Shown: positions 52,926 through 62,111, numbered from the stretch's first letter. The stretch: DNA of 64,000 bases from Caryophanales bacterium UBA4682 (GCA_002404995.1 DHKY01000004.1:216540-280539); one strand, 5' to 3'. Program-made: numbers and translations. The notes: generated by a model not told the origin, from the sequence alone.

Positions 52926-53612
52926 ATGAATAACTCAGCTATGTACCGCGTTCAGTTCCTCTTAAGGAACCAGGAACTCCTTATCGCCTATTCTCAGAGG
53001 ATCAAATCCTTAGCTTTTACTCTCGCCTTAAGAAACGTAGAGGAAGGGAAGGACGGACTTGATCCAGAAGAGAGAAGGAGCGACGAAAACGAAGAACTGA
53101 TTTATCGCGAAGCAGATCAGTTTACAATGCTCTTACCGAAGAGGAAAGACGGAAACACTAGGAAAGACTTTCTTCTCAACAGCGAAGTACTGACAGAAAG
53201 CAATATCAATGATGTCCTCTCCGTTCTCGCCTATAAGGAAGAACAGGAAGATATCTATAGCTCTCCGTTTTCGCCTCTTGATTTATCCAAGGAATCCATT
53301 ACGGATGCCTACATCGAATTCTTGATTCGACTTCTCTCCTGCTATCGTGTGAAAGCAAGGAGCGATTCCATTCAGGAAGGAATCCTCGAGTACGGCGTGG
53401 AGCCTTTCATTGTACCCGAGGATGAAGTTCCCTTCTCGGTACTAGACGGAATCTATAACAGGAACGAAGAAGAAAGGCAGAAAGAGCTATCCGTTTACTT
53501 AAAAGCTCCTGCAAGCGATGGTGACGAGGATGGCGAAGAAAAAGCAGCTAAGAAAAGCGTGCAGGCAATTCTAAGCTACTTCCAATCGAACAGAAAGGAT
53601 AAGAAAAAATGA
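52926..53612 (+). CDS. Unrecognised protein, acidic with basic C-terminus
   Basis: 228 residues, cytoplasmic, no membrane segment. Mostly predicted helix; acidic centre (NVEEGKDGLDPEERRSDENEE) and a Lys-rich tail. No motif recognised. ATG 52926 versus ATG 52941 cannot be settled since neither has a ribosome site; the first fits the -10 position. Overlaps the next gene by 4 nt (ATGA), so the two are coupled. Confidence 0.6.
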   Translation: MNNSAMYRVQFLLRNQELLIAYSQRIKSLAFTLALRNVEEGKDGLDPEERRSDENEELIYREADQFTMLLPKRKDGNTRKDFLLNSEVLTESNINDVLSVLAYKEEQEDIYSSPFSPLDLSKESITDAYIEFLIRLLSCYRVKARSDSIQEGILEYGVEPFIVPEDEVPFSVLDGIYNRNEEERQKELSVYLKAPASDGDEDGEEKAAKKSVQAILSYFQSNRKDKKK

Positions 53613-54115
53613 CCGAACAAAACAATCTCCCAAAAGTGGGAACACCAGACGAAGCGTTGAAAAAGAGGACAGAAGGATACAAGCAGTTCTTAGATACGGC
53701 TGCAAAATTCAGGACAATTGCTGAATACTATTCCGATGAGAAGAACGTCGGTCAGGACTTAAGCCCTGAATTCACAAAGAATTTCATCTTCAATCGCCAG
53801 AAGATCGAATCTCTGTCCGATGAAGACTTAATAGCATCCCTTGAATCCTATACCCTTCTAGAACTCAGCTATTTCGATGATGTCAAAGAGAATCTTGCCG
53901 ATTACCGGAGACTTATCGAAGAAGGACCGGACGAAAACGCAACTCCTTACGATCAAGCCTGCGATTACTTGGCTGTAAAAGACACGTTCACCGATATCAA
54001 TGATACATTCTATGATGTCTGCCGGGCAAGGATGTATGACCGTCGGGCAAGGACAAACTTCGGTGATCCTGACTATGACCTCGTTGCCAAGCAGGAACAG
54101 GAAGTAAAAGAATAA
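53609..54115 (+). CDS. Unrecognised acidic helical protein
   Basis: 168 residues, acidic, predicted all-helical, no cysteine cluster or membrane segment. Contains DLSPEFTKNFIFNRQKIESL and ARMYDRRARTNFGD. Translationally coupled to the preceding unknown gene and ended by a strong terminator, so this is a two-gene unit of unknown function. Confidence 0.6.
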   Translation: MTEQNNLPKVGTPDEALKKRTEGYKQFLDTAAKFRTIAEYYSDEKNVGQDLSPEFTKNFIFNRQKIESLSDEDLIASLESYTLLELSYFDDVKENLADYRRLIEEGPDENATPYDQACDYLAVKDTFTDINDTFYDVCRARMYDRRARTNFGDPDYDLVAKQEQEVKE

Positions 54116-54120
54116 AGAAA

Positions 54121-54151
54121 AAGCAGTCCTCTGCAAAAAGGAGGACTGCTT
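54121..54151. terminator. Bidirectional terminator
   Basis: AAGCAGTCCTC / GAGGACTGCTT with flanking A and T runs, between convergent genes. Confidence 0.85.
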
Positions 54152-54198
54152 TTTGGTTCCAACCATTAATTAGTTAACATCGGATAAAGTCAATCAAA

Positions 54199-55239
54199 TC
54201 ATTTCCTAGTTGAAAGGATGACCCGTTTCAAATGTTCACCAGTGATGACATCCTTCCGGATTGTCTCAACATTCTTCACCCTATTCTGATAAGCAAAAGA
54301 ATCAAGTCTAGATAATACAGAAGGAATCTCATCAAGAGATGAAACCGAGATTCCAATTCCTTTCTTCGACACAAAAGAAGCCAAAGATCCATCACGCCAG
54401 ACAACGACTGGCTTTCCGCTCGCCCTATAGAGACCGAACTTATGAGAAGTATTGATGCGAAGATATTTGCCAAAGTTTCCCCCACAGGTCTTTGCGCTCT
54501 TCCCATCCCAGACAAGTCCGAAACGGCCGTCTAAGACAGAGACAAGCTCCTCGGGTCTGTATTCACCGCAATAGTTTCCTTTATAATTAGCTGCAAATCC
54601 TTTTCCATATAGATTGATGCCTTCCTGTACAAGCACATCCGGAAGCTGGGAGATAAAACTCGATTTGGCGAGATTTCCGGCAAAGCAAAGAAGAGCATCC
54701 CGATGGTGGTTTTCAATATCCGGGCAAAGATAATCCCAATAATCATAGTTGACGGTTTTTACCTTTTTCGACACTTTCAAAGTGTCGAAAAGAACCTCAT
54801 TCCTCTCATCCGAAGCCGATATCCTGTAGTCTCCCCTATCCAAGCAAGAGGAGTCGCTCCTGTTGACCAGCGGATTGCGAAACCGAACGCCATCCAAGTC
54901 ATGAATAAAGAATACAATCTTCATTCCTTTGCTTTTTGCATATGAAACAATTTTACTATAACCAGCAAATTTGATAGCAAACGGGAAGTCAAGAAAAAGG
55001 TAGTCGCCCTTCTTGCACTTCTTTTCAATCAAGCCCAGAATCTCATTCACATATCCTCCAAGGATATCCCTGTTGGATGCAAAATACTTAATCTTCTCAT
55101 CATTCAGAGTAAGGATTTCGTTCTTCAAAGGCGCAAAGCCGAGTGACTCATAGATATGGTGAAGATCTTCACGCGACTTATTCAGTGCGTTATAGCCGAT
55201 GTGGTTAATGTGAAAATCAGGAATATAGAACGCATTCAT
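54199..55239 (-). CDS. Gtf3-like glycosyltransferase
   Basis: 346 residues. Starts NAFYIPDFHINHIGYNAL with KSREDL, typical of Gtf3/galactofuranosyltransferase-like enzymes; C-terminal nucleotide-sugar site FGLVWDGKSAKTCGGNFG, INTSHKFGLYMASGKPVVVW and SFVSKKGIGISVSSLDEI. The Met in LYMASGKPV is AGG, where relatives have YMAAGLPV; Arg in LRINTS is CGC. Transfers a sugar, probably to an envelope glycan or glycoprotein. Starts 1 nt after the stop of the kinase gene, so it forms an operon with it. Confidence 0.8.
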   Translation of the reverse strand: MNAFYIPDFHINHIGYNALNKSREDLHHIYESLGFAPLKNEILTLNDEKIKYFASNRDILGGYVNEILGLIEKKCKKGDYLFLDFPFAIKFAGYSKIVSYAKSKGMKIVFFIHDLDGVRFRNPLVNRSDSSCLDRGDYRISASDERNEVLFDTLKVSKKVKTVNYDYWDYLCPDIENHHRDALLCFAGNLAKSSFISQLPDVLVQEGINLYGKGFAANYKGNYCGEYRPEELVSVLDGRFGLVWDGKSAKTCGGNFGKYLRINTSHKFGLYRASGKPVVVWRDGSLASFVSKKGIGISVSSLDEIPSVLSRLDSFAYQNRVKNVETIRKDVITGEHLKRVILSTRK

Positions 55240-55240
55240 A

Positions 55241-56803
55241 TTAGTCTTTGTTATTATCCAGGTAGAATTTCTTGCAGTTGTTATAGACTTTCTTTAAGGA
55301 TGGATACCTATTCAGATAGACATCATGATAAAGCTGCTCGTAAACAGCATGATTCTGCGGATTCGGAAGAATGACCTTTCCTTCCTTGACCCTGTTCTTC
55401 ACCGCTTCCTTTGGAGACGAATAGATACCTGCAGAGACAAAACCTGCCCTAGCACCACCTAAGGAGGAAGATTCCGGAGTAGCGGAAATATGACATTCGA
55501 TGCCAAAGACATCTGCCACGATCTGCGGGACAATATCATTCACGGATCCGCCACCGGAAAGAACAATGTAATCCGGTTTACGATGAGTCTTTTTCCTGAT
55601 TTCATCGAGGCCTTCACGAAGAGCAAAGGCTAAGCCTTCATAGATTGCGCGGACAAGATGAAATCTTGTATGTACAGCAGAAAAACCGACAATGGATCCT
55701 TTTGCATTCGGACGTTTAAGTCCCGGACCCCAATAAGGCTGGAGCACAAGTCCGTCAGATCCGGCCGGAAGCTTTGCAACCTGCCTGTCAATATAATCTT
55801 CAACGCTCCTATTGAGCTTTTCCGCTTCGATCCGATCATTTGCGCCGAAATTATCCAAGTACCAGCGAAGCATCCAGAGTCCGCGATAGATTTGGACTTC
55901 CAAATCATATCCCCCTTTATAAGGAGTGATATAAGAAGGTAGGAAGCGCTCTGGCTCCGAGTACTTTGAATCAACAACATCAATCGAGCAGGCTGTGCCC
56001 AAGGAAATCGATGCGGTTGTCTTGTCCCTACAGCCATTACCGAACGTCTCACAGGATTTATCGCTTCCGCAAGCAAACACAGGGGTTCCAGAAAGAATTC
56101 CGGACTTGCTGCTGAATTCATCGGTAACCTTGCCAATAACAGTAGACGGCTCTACAAGGGGAGGCAAAGCGGAAAAAGGAATGCCGAAAACACTCTGTTT
56201 AGGATGCAGCTTTCCATACCATTTTCCTGTCTTAAAGTTAATTGGATAGTGTCCAATCGTATCCGCTATAGAACAAACGAGGTTACCAGTCACTTTATAA
56301 TTAAAATAACCGCCTAGAGGTACATAATATTTCCTTTTTGCCCAGTTTACCTTTTCATGGCTTTTTATCCAATGGGTACCAGTACGTTCGGAATTGTAGA
56401 CAACCGTATCCGTCCTTCCGATAACATGGAAAAGAATCCGCTCATACCATTTCAAGTTCTTTCCGCCAAGTCTTTCGACTCTTTGATCCAGCCAGAGAAT
56501 GCAGGGACGAATCGGATTCTTGTCTTTGTCCAATAAGACTGCAGTGTCCCGAAAAGGAACCCTAGTCCTTCCAAGAACACTGGAGAGAATATCCGGATAA
56601 CGGTCCTTCAGGTCATTCGTTGCTAAACAAAGCCTATTTAAATAGAAATCCGCATCCTGTTCAGCAAATCCATTTGCAGGGGAATTATATGCAACTTGGT
56701 ATTTCTGCTGAGAGAAAGCAAGTGTTTCACCTTTGCGGTTAATCACAGATGCGCGCAATGACTGTGTTCCGACATCAACAACAAGCCTATTTTCTTTTTC
56801 CAT
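55241..56803 (-). CDS. FGGY-family carbohydrate kinase
   Basis: 520 residues. Actin-like ATPase fold: N-terminal phosphate loop DVGTQSLRASVINRKG, GFAEQDADFYLN, CILWLDQRV (substrate Asp), GSDKSCETFGNG, phosphate-2 SLGTACSIDV, adenosine loop YIVLSGGGSVNDIVPQIVAD and SSLGGARAGFVSAG. Phosphorylates a sugar or polyol; closest by eye to YgcE/xylulokinase-like members. Operon with the Gtf3-like gene, which suggests sugar phosphate supply to glycosylation, but this is inference. Confidence 0.9.
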   Translation of the reverse strand: MEKENRLVVDVGTQSLRASVINRKGETLAFSQQKYQVAYNSPANGFAEQDADFYLNRLCLATNDLKDRYPDILSSVLGRTRVPFRDTAVLLDKDKNPIRPCILWLDQRVERLGGKNLKWYERILFHVIGRTDTVVYNSERTGTHWIKSHEKVNWAKRKYYVPLGGYFNYKVTGNLVCSIADTIGHYPINFKTGKWYGKLHPKQSVFGIPFSALPPLVEPSTVIGKVTDEFSSKSGILSGTPVFACGSDKSCETFGNGCRDKTTASISLGTACSIDVVDSKYSEPERFLPSYITPYKGGYDLEVQIYRGLWMLRWYLDNFGANDRIEAEKLNRSVEDYIDRQVAKLPAGSDGLVLQPYWGPGLKRPNAKGSIVGFSAVHTRFHLVRAIYEGLAFALREGLDEIRKKTHRKPDYIVLSGGGSVNDIVPQIVADVFGIECHISATPESSSLGGARAGFVSAGIYSSPKEAVKNRVKEGKVILPNPQNHAVYEQLYHDVYLNRYPSLKKVYNNCKKFYLDNNKD

Positions 56804-56979
56804 AATTACAGTAAAGCCTCAGTAAACTTAAGAAAATTATAGCATCTAAGAGAAGATTTCTTCCTTTTTCTTTTGTTATTTGCTTAAATTTGCAAAATCA
56901 GAAAACACAAAATAGTATGTTCCTTTCCCTGTTCAGAAATATAAGTCTACTTGGAGAATTGAAATTCTTTCAAAAAGAG

Positions 56980-57007
56980 TTGTATTTGCACTAATGCGTG
57001 ATAGAAT
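56980..57007 (+). promoter_or_regulatory. rplM-rpsI promoter
   Basis: TTGTAT, 16 nt, TAGAAT. The leader to rplM is about 70 nt. Confidence 0.55.
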
Positions 57008-57012
57008 ATCCT

Positions 57013-57075
57013 ATGGCTAATTGTGAACTACACCCCGGTAAGGTTACAGTTTGCTTAGTGATCATAGAAAGGTAA
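57013..57075 (+). CDS. Possible leaderless 20-residue leader peptide before rplM
   Basis: ATG 6 nt after the -10 opens MANCELHPGKVTVCLVIIEM and stops 9 nt before rplM. The penultimate codon AGG also forms the AAAGG that could serve rplM. The same interval may instead be an L13-leader RNA for autoregulation. Low confidence as a gene. Confidence 0.25.
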   Translation: MANCELHPGKVTVCLVIIER

Positions 57076-57084
57076 AAATAGAAA

Positions 57085-57540
57085 ATGCAGCGTCAAACTA
57101 CTATTTACAAGAAGAGCGACGTCGCCAAGAAATGGTACGTCGTCGATGCTTCCAACAAGCCCCTTGGTCGGTTAGCCTCGGAAATCGCGATTATCCTGAG
57201 GGGTAAAAACAAACCTCAGTATACTCCGAATTTCGATTGTGGCGATTTTGTCATCGTCACCAATTGCGCCAAGGTCGGATTAACGGGCAACAAGCTCACC
57301 AAGAAGAGGTATTACGACAACAAGTCGGAAACCTATGGTGGTCTTCGTACTCGCTCCGCCAAAGTCAGGAAGGAACAGTATCCTACTGAAATGGTTCGCC
57401 ATGCAGTCTCCGGAATGCTCCCGAAAGGACCTTTAGGCAAGGAGAGGCTCGGCAAGTTATTCACTTATGCCGGACCAGAACACGATCGTAGGCACAACAA
57501 GCCGATCGAAGTCGAGCTGACTGAGAAGAAGGAGAAGTAA
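57085..57540 (+). CDS. rplM: 50S ribosomal protein L13
   Basis: 151 residues: KWYVVDASNKPLGRLASEIA, YTPNFDCGDFVIVTN, VSGMLPKGPLG, LFTYAGPEHD. Of 11 Arg in the standard reading, five are AGG; Met fits in GKEMLGKLF and AKVMKEQYP. The invariant LGRLAS Arg is CGG. There are three ATG and five AGG codons in frame. Early 50S assembly protein. Cotranscribed with rpsI. Confidence 0.98.
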   Translation: MQRQTTIYKKSDVAKKWYVVDASNKPLGRLASEIAIILRGKNKPQYTPNFDCGDFVIVTNCAKVGLTGNKLTKKRYYDNKSETYGGLRTRSAKVRKEQYPTEMVRHAVSGMLPKGPLGKERLGKLFTYAGPEHDRRHNKPIEVELTEKKEK

Positions 57541-57545
57541 AAACA

Positions 57546-57953
57546 ATGGCTATCGCAAAAACTGAAAAGCTGATCTACGCAGCTGTCGGCCGTCGTAAGT
57601 CTTCTGTCGCCCGGGTCTTCTTAACCCCTGGCAAAGGCGAAGTCATCGTCAATGGTCGCAAGATCAATGAGTACTTCCCGCACGACACGTTAATCAGGGA
57701 TGCCAGGCAGCCGTTTGCAGTTACCGGCACTTCTGAGAAGTACGATGTCAAGGCCAACATTATTGGTGGTGGCTACTCTGGCCAGGCTGGTGCACTCCGT
57801 TTAGGAATCGCACGTGCCTTAGTCAAAGCAAACGACACCTTGAAACCGGCTCTTCGCGCTAAAGGACTTGTCACGGTTGATAGCCGTGTGGTCGAGCGTA
57901 AGAAATACGGTCTCCGTAAGGCCCGTAAGGACAAACAGTTCTCTAAACGTTAA
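57546..57953 (+). CDS. rpsI: 30S ribosomal protein S9
   Basis: 135 residues: AVGRRKSSVARV, GGGYSGQAGALRLGIARAL, RVVERKKYGLRKARK, and the tRNA-contacting C-terminus QFSKR. All these invariant Arg are CGN; the two AGG codons lie only in the variable TLIMDAMQPF, where other S9 proteins carry Met or hydrophobic residues. GGAG upstream of the ATG, 5 nt after rplM. Confidence 0.98.
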   Translation: MAIAKTEKLIYAAVGRRKSSVARVFLTPGKGEVIVNGRKINEYFPHDTLIRDARQPFAVTGTSEKYDVKANIIGGGYSGQAGALRLGIARALVKANDTLKPALRAKGLVTVDSRVVERKKYGLRKARKDKQFSKR

Positions 57954-57991
57954 TCCGTTTGGATTCCTGCTCGTCAGTCAAACTCAAAAAA

Positions 57992-58022
57992 AGAGCCTCC
58001 CTTCAACAAGGAGGTTCTTTTT
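57992..58022 (+). terminator. rplM-rpsI terminator
   Basis: AGAGCCTCC / GGAGGTTCT around CTTCAACAA, then a T run. Confidence 0.8.
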
Positions 58023-58028
58023 TATGTT

Positions 58029-58196
58029 TTATTTTTTCTTTGAGTATTTCCGGATGTAATAAAGAACGACACCGAACCTCATGAAGATGACAATAGGATA
58101 AAACCAAGATTCGCCGACAAAGGAAGCGAACCAAGAAGAAAGACAACTTACGATTAAAATAAAGGCAACAATAGCCCCGCAAATAACTATTTCCAT
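58029..58196 (-). CDS. Small membrane protein, 55 residues
   Basis: ATG 58196 lies 6 nt after GAGG. Two hydrophobic segments: IVICGAIVAFILIVSCLSSW and SWFYPIVIFMMFGVVLYYI, with a Lys-rich end (KYSKKK). The second helix contains one AGG, which as Met keeps it uncharged. A consensus promoter stands about 70 nt upstream. No homologue recognised. It is too short for many gene finders and would be easy to miss. Confidence 0.55.
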   Translation of the reverse strand: MEIVICGAIVAFILIVSCLSSWFASFVGESWFYPIVIFMRFGVVLYYIRKYSKKK

Positions 58197-58263
58197 ATTA
58201 TGCCTCGTAATGAATCGAATTTAAGAACGGATTGATATTTATTTGTTTGCCATGGCTAACTAT

Positions 58264-58292
58264 AGTATAGTCCTGTAAATATCACTTGTCAA
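58264..58292 (-). promoter_or_regulatory. Consensus promoter of the small membrane protein
   Basis: TTGACA, 17 nt, TATACT on the minus strand. An ATG-initiated four-codon frame (MANK) begins 10 nt after the -10. Confidence 0.7.
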
Positions 58293-58334
58293 TACTCCTA
58301 TAATAGAAGTCATTAATAAATTATTTTTGTAAAT

Positions 58335-58372
58335 CAAAAACAGGATGGGCTCATGTTCTCATCCTGCTTTTG
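58335..58372 (-). terminator. Terminator of the nucleoside transporter operon
   Basis: Minus strand GCAGGATG ... CATCCTGT followed by TTTTGATTT. Confidence 0.7.
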
Positions 58373-58389
58373 TGTATTTTTACAGATAA

Positions 58390-59367
58390 TCAGCGATCTT
58401 CCCGGAAATAGGATAAACCAAGGGATTCCGGCGGTTGGTTTTCCTTCTTTTTCCGCCTGGAATTGAAGACAAGGATAATAATGGTAACAAGATATGGAAG
58501 CCTTTCAAGGAGATCATTCCTGCCTTTGAAGCCGGAAACCTTGAGAAGCGAAGGAAGATAAGTCCAAGCCCAGAACAAGAATCCGAATAAAGGAGCACCC
58601 CAGATCAGATGAACCGGTTTCCAGGAAGCAAAGATAACAAGGGCAACTGCTAACCATCCTAAGGCCTCGATGTTGTTGTTGGTAGACCAGGAACCCGTGG
58701 AGAACTGCCTGACATAAATCCTTCCTCCTACTCCTGCGAGTCCGCAGCCAATCCTTGTTGCAATATATTTGTATTTTGTAACATTTAAGCCAACGGCATC
58801 TGACGTGGCCGGGGATTCACCGATTGCGCGCAGATTAAGACCAATTTTGGTCTTACGGAAGAATATCCTTGCTAGAATCAGAATCAATAATGTGATGTAA
58901 GTCCTGAATCCGTAATTGAAGAAAAGCTTTCCGGCAATGCCTAAGTCCTTAAAGAAAGGGATGCCGGCGTTAAAGACCTGGTTTGCCTTAGAAAGTTTCG
59001 GAGTATTTCCGAGCCTGACGGAAATAAACTTACCAAAGCCGACACCGAAAGAGGCAATGGCAAGACCAAGCACGTTCTGGTTACACTTAAACGTTACTGC
59101 AAAAAAGGAGTAGATTAACCCAAGAACTGCACCGACAGCAAAGGAAGAAAGGATGGCAATCCTAGCCACCAAAAACCCATTTGGATTTCCGGTTTTTTCA
59201 TACCTGCTGGTAAGTGCAAAGGAAGCAACACCGCTTAAGTACCTGATACCAGGAATACCAAGATTCAGATGTCCTGCTTTTTCATTGATGGTTTCTCCAC
59301 AAGCAGAAAGAGAAAGGATAGTTCCATAGACAATTGCAATCGTGAACCAAGAGATGAACGTTTCCAT
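58390..59367 (-). CDS. Nucleoside ABC transporter permease (NupQ/YufQ-like)
   Basis: 325 residues with about 8-9 helices of the branched-chain/ribose permease fold: LNLRAIGESPATSDAVGLNV, ATMIGCGLAGVGGMIYVMQ, LLEMLPYLVTI. In this stretch four AGG codons read as Met, keeping helices uncharged and matching the family's QMLPYL, while LRAIGE has CGC. Forms the membrane pore with the preceding permease. 1 nt after that gene. Confidence 0.92.
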   Translation of the reverse strand: METFISWFTIAIVYGTILSLSACGETINEKAGHLNLGIPGIRYLSGVASFALTSRYEKTGNPNGFLVARIAILSSFAVGAVLGLIYSFFAVTFKCNQNVLGLAIASFGVGFGKFISVRLGNTPKLSKANQVFNAGIPFFKDLGIAGKLFFNYGFRTYITLLILILARIFFRKTKIGLNLRAIGESPATSDAVGLNVTKYKYIATRIGCGLAGVGGRIYVRQFSTGSWSTNNNIEALGWLAVALVIFASWKPVHLIWGAPLFGFLFWAWTYLPSLLKVSGFKGRNDLLERLPYLVTIIILVFNSRRKKKENQPPESLGLSYFREDR

Positions 59368-59368
59368 A

Positions 59369-60577
59369 TTACCTAGCCTCCTTCTTCGACGGATTCAGCA
59401 ATCCTTTTGTCAGCTTTGCTTTCCTTCTCTTCTGTTTGCCAGGTAAATCAAGTGTCACTTGGTAACGGAGGAAGAATGTAGCTGACAAGAAAGCAAGGAT
59501 GATAACAAAGATGACAAATTGTGTAGAGTACTCATTCAAATAAGGTGCTGCGTACTGACTATCGCTGAGGTTCTTGGCACCTCTTTCCAAAAAGACCAGA
59601 AGAGAGGAATATCCAATCCTAGCAAAGGGATTAAAGTTACTAAGCCAGCAGACAATAACCGCTGTAAAACCATAGCCAAAATCGGAGAAAGTAGAGATAG
59701 AGTGATCAAAATTCGAAACAGATAAGAATCCAATCAATCCACAGAGCAATCCGCTTAAAGCAGCCGTACGCCGGATGACATGACGGACATTGATACCAGT
59801 GTATCTAGCCGTTGAAAGGGATTCGCCGACGACGGTCCTTTCATAGCCGTGCTTCGTATATTTAATATAGACAAACCTGATAACAACAAGAAAAACAACA
59901 AAAATCAAAGGGAAGAAGACATTGCTATTGAGGAATTGATTCTTGATTGCCGTGCTTGGAATCTGATAAAACCATCCGAAACGATTCGAAACATTGATCT
60001 GTCCAAGAGCGGATTTGGTTCCACGCCAGATATTCGTGCAAAGTCCGACAAGCAGGGTGGCAATGTAGTTCATCATCAGAGTAAAAAGTGTTTCATTTGT
60101 ATTCCACTTTGCTTTGAATATTGCAGGAATATACGACCAGATAGCTCCGCCGATGGCAGCAACAATAGCGGCAATGAGCACAGCAAGGGCATTCGGCCTT
60201 GTCTGAGGAAGATAAATCCTGCAGCATGCTGTCAGAAGGGCTCCGACAAGAACCTGTCCTTGTCCACCAATGTTCCAGTATCTCATCTTATAGCAAGGTG
60301 CTAAAGCAAGTGCAATCCAGAGAAGGACAATGGCATTCTTAGCAAATGTTAATAGACGAGAAGGAGACAATGAACCAGAATCCGTGATGAAAAACGTTCC
60401 TTCAAAAATATACTTTACGGCAGTAAAAGGATTTTTCCGTCCGACCAACCATAAGAAAAGGACAGAGAGAAGCAAAGCGAAAAGCAAGGGGATAGCATAA
60501 GCCTTGATCTTATCAAATGGGGAAGCGAGCCCGCGTTTTGAAACACGGATAATTTTCGGTCTTTTCGTTTTAGTCAT
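59369..60577 (-). CDS. Nucleoside ABC transporter permease (NupP/YufP-like)
   Basis: 402 residues; basic N-terminus, then about 9-10 helices. MRYWNIGGQGQVLVGALL, TLMMNYIATLLVG, and GESLSTARYTGINVRHVI are diagnostic of the nucleoside/BMP-linked permease family. Its ATG overlaps the ATPase stop by 8 nt. Confidence 0.92.
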   Translation of the reverse strand: MTKTKRPKIIRVSKRGLASPFDKIKAYAIPLLFALLLSVLFLWLVGRKNPFTAVKYIFEGTFFITDSGSLSPSRLLTFAKNAIVLLWIALALAPCYKMRYWNIGGQGQVLVGALLTACCRIYLPQTRPNALAVLIAAIVAAIGGAIWSYIPAIFKAKWNTNETLFTLMMNYIATLLVGLCTNIWRGTKSALGQINVSNRFGWFYQIPSTAIKNQFLNSNVFFPLIFVVFLVVIRFVYIKYTKHGYERTVVGESLSTARYTGINVRHVIRRTAALSGLLCGLIGFLSVSNFDHSISTFSDFGYGFTAVIVCWLSNFNPFARIGYSSLLVFLERGAKNLSDSQYAAPYLNEYSTQFVIFVIILAFLSATFFLRYQVTLDLPGKQKRRKAKLTKGLLNPSKKEAR

Positions 60578-62111
60578 TGTTCTGCTCCTTATTCCTACTC
60601 ATCCTCTTTCCAATCGTCCTCTTATCCGTATTTCTTGCAGAAACAATGCCTGTGCATTGTCCATCACATAAGACAAGAATCCGGTCGCATAAGGCAAGAA
60701 GGACATCCAAGTCTTCGCCGACATAGATAACTGCAGCGCCTTTCTTCTTCTGTTCATTCAGAATGTTGTAGATTGCATAGGAAGTGTTAATATCAAGTCC
60801 ACGTGTAGCATAAGCAGTGAGCAAAAGACGGGGAGAAGAAGAAATCTCACGACCGACAAGGACCTTCTGGACATTTCCGCCAGAAAGAGTACGGACAGGA
60901 GTTTCCAACGAAGGAGTAAGAACATTCAGCCCCTCTTTGACTTCCGCAGCCGTATGTTTCGGATTCTGGAAATTAATAAACGGAGACTTTCCTTCCTCAT
61001 AGGAGCGTAACCTCCTATTGCCGGTCCTTCCGAAATCGCCGACAAGGCCCATTCCAAGACGATCTTCCGGAACAAAGGCAAGACGGACACCTTTCCGTTT
61101 GATCTGCTTCGGAGTCCTTCCAATCAAGTCCTCTGTATTCTTCTGATGGTCCGTGAACAGGATTTTGCTTCCATTATCCGTGCGTTGTAGTCCGCAAATG
61201 GCCTCTAAAAGGACTTTCTGCCCGGATCCGGAGACGCCTGCAATACCAAGAATCTCGCCTGAATAAGCTGAGAAGGAGACATCCTTCAAACAACGGATAC
61301 CATCCTCGGCAGTGCAGGAAAGGTGAGAAACCTCCAAGACTTTTTCTTTCTTCTCGGATGGGATTTCATCCCGTTGGATTTCAAGCTGGACATGCTCACC
61401 TACCATGGCATCGGTTAAGATACTTTCATTTGCCTCGCTGGTCTTGATCCTATCGACAAGTTTTCCTTTACGAAGAATTGCAACCCGATCAGAGAGCTCA
61501 AGAACTTCATTCAGCTTATGGGTGATGATGATAATCGTTTTTCCATCTTTCTTCCTTTCGCGGAGAATATGGAACAAACGTTCAGTTTCCTGAGGAGTAA
61601 GAACAGCCGTCGGTTCATCCAAAATCAAGGTATGAACTCCACGATAAAGGAGTTTCCTGATTTCGACAATCTGTTTTTCAGAGACCGACCTCTCATAGAC
61701 CTTTTTCTTCGGATCCAATTCAAAACCATAACGATCCGAGATTTCTTTTACTTTCTTGTTGATTTTTCTACGGCTAAGAAAGAAAGGCTCGTTTTTTAAT
61801 CCAAGCACAATGTTTTCACTGGCAGTGAAAACATCAATCAGCTTGAAATGCTGATGGACCCTTCCAATACCAAGATCAAAAGCATCTTTCGGAGAAGAAA
61901 TCACCACTTTCTTTCCATCGGCATAGATTTCGCCAGAATCAGGATAATAAATTCCAGAAAGCCTGTTCATCAAGGTTGTCTTCCCAGAACCGTTTTCTCC
62001 TAATAAAGAAAGAATTTCTCCTTTCTCTATACTAAGATTGACGTTTTCATTGGCAATTGTTTTACCAAAGCGTTTGCTGATTGAGATCCTCTGAATTGCT
62101 GTTTCATCCAT
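60570..62111 (-). CDS. Nucleoside ABC transporter ATPase, two-domain (NupO/YufO-like)
   Basis: 513 residues from ATG 62111 (AAAGG 10 nt upstream). First ATPase half: LLGENGSGKTTLMNMLSG, GIGMVHQHFKLID, SEKQIVEI as the atypical signature, LILDEPTAVLTPQE. Second half: GVSGSGQKVLLEAICG, VPEDRLGMGLVGDFGMTGNM then MLRSY, TLSGGNVQKVLVGREI, YATRGLD. The Met of GIGMVHQHF (AGG at 61860-61862) and the MM of GNMMLRSY (AGG AGG at 61011-61016) are AGG; the Arg of LRSY is CGC. Powers purine nucleoside import. Ribose/BMP-type fused ATPase, normal length. Confidence 0.95.
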   Translation of the reverse strand: MDETAIQRISISKRFGKTIANENVNLSIEKGEILSLLGENGSGKTTLMNRLSGIYYPDSGEIYADGKKVVISSPKDAFDLGIGRVHQHFKLIDVFTASENIVLGLKNEPFFLSRRKINKKVKEISDRYGFELDPKKKVYERSVSEKQIVEIRKLLYRGVHTLILDEPTAVLTPQETERLFHILRERKKDGKTIIIITHKLNEVLELSDRVAILRKGKLVDRIKTSEANESILTDAMVGEHVQLEIQRDEIPSEKKEKVLEVSHLSCTAEDGIRCLKDVSFSAYSGEILGIAGVSGSGQKVLLEAICGLQRTDNGSKILFTDHQKNTEDLIGRTPKQIKRKGVRLAFVPEDRLGMGLVGDFGRTGNRRLRSYEEGKSPFINFQNPKHTAAEVKEGLNVLTPSLETPVRTLSGGNVQKVLVGREISSSPRLLLTAYATRGLDINTSYAIYNILNEQKKKGAAVIYVGEDLDVLLALCDRILVLCDGQCTGIVSARNTDKRTIGKRMSRNKEQNND

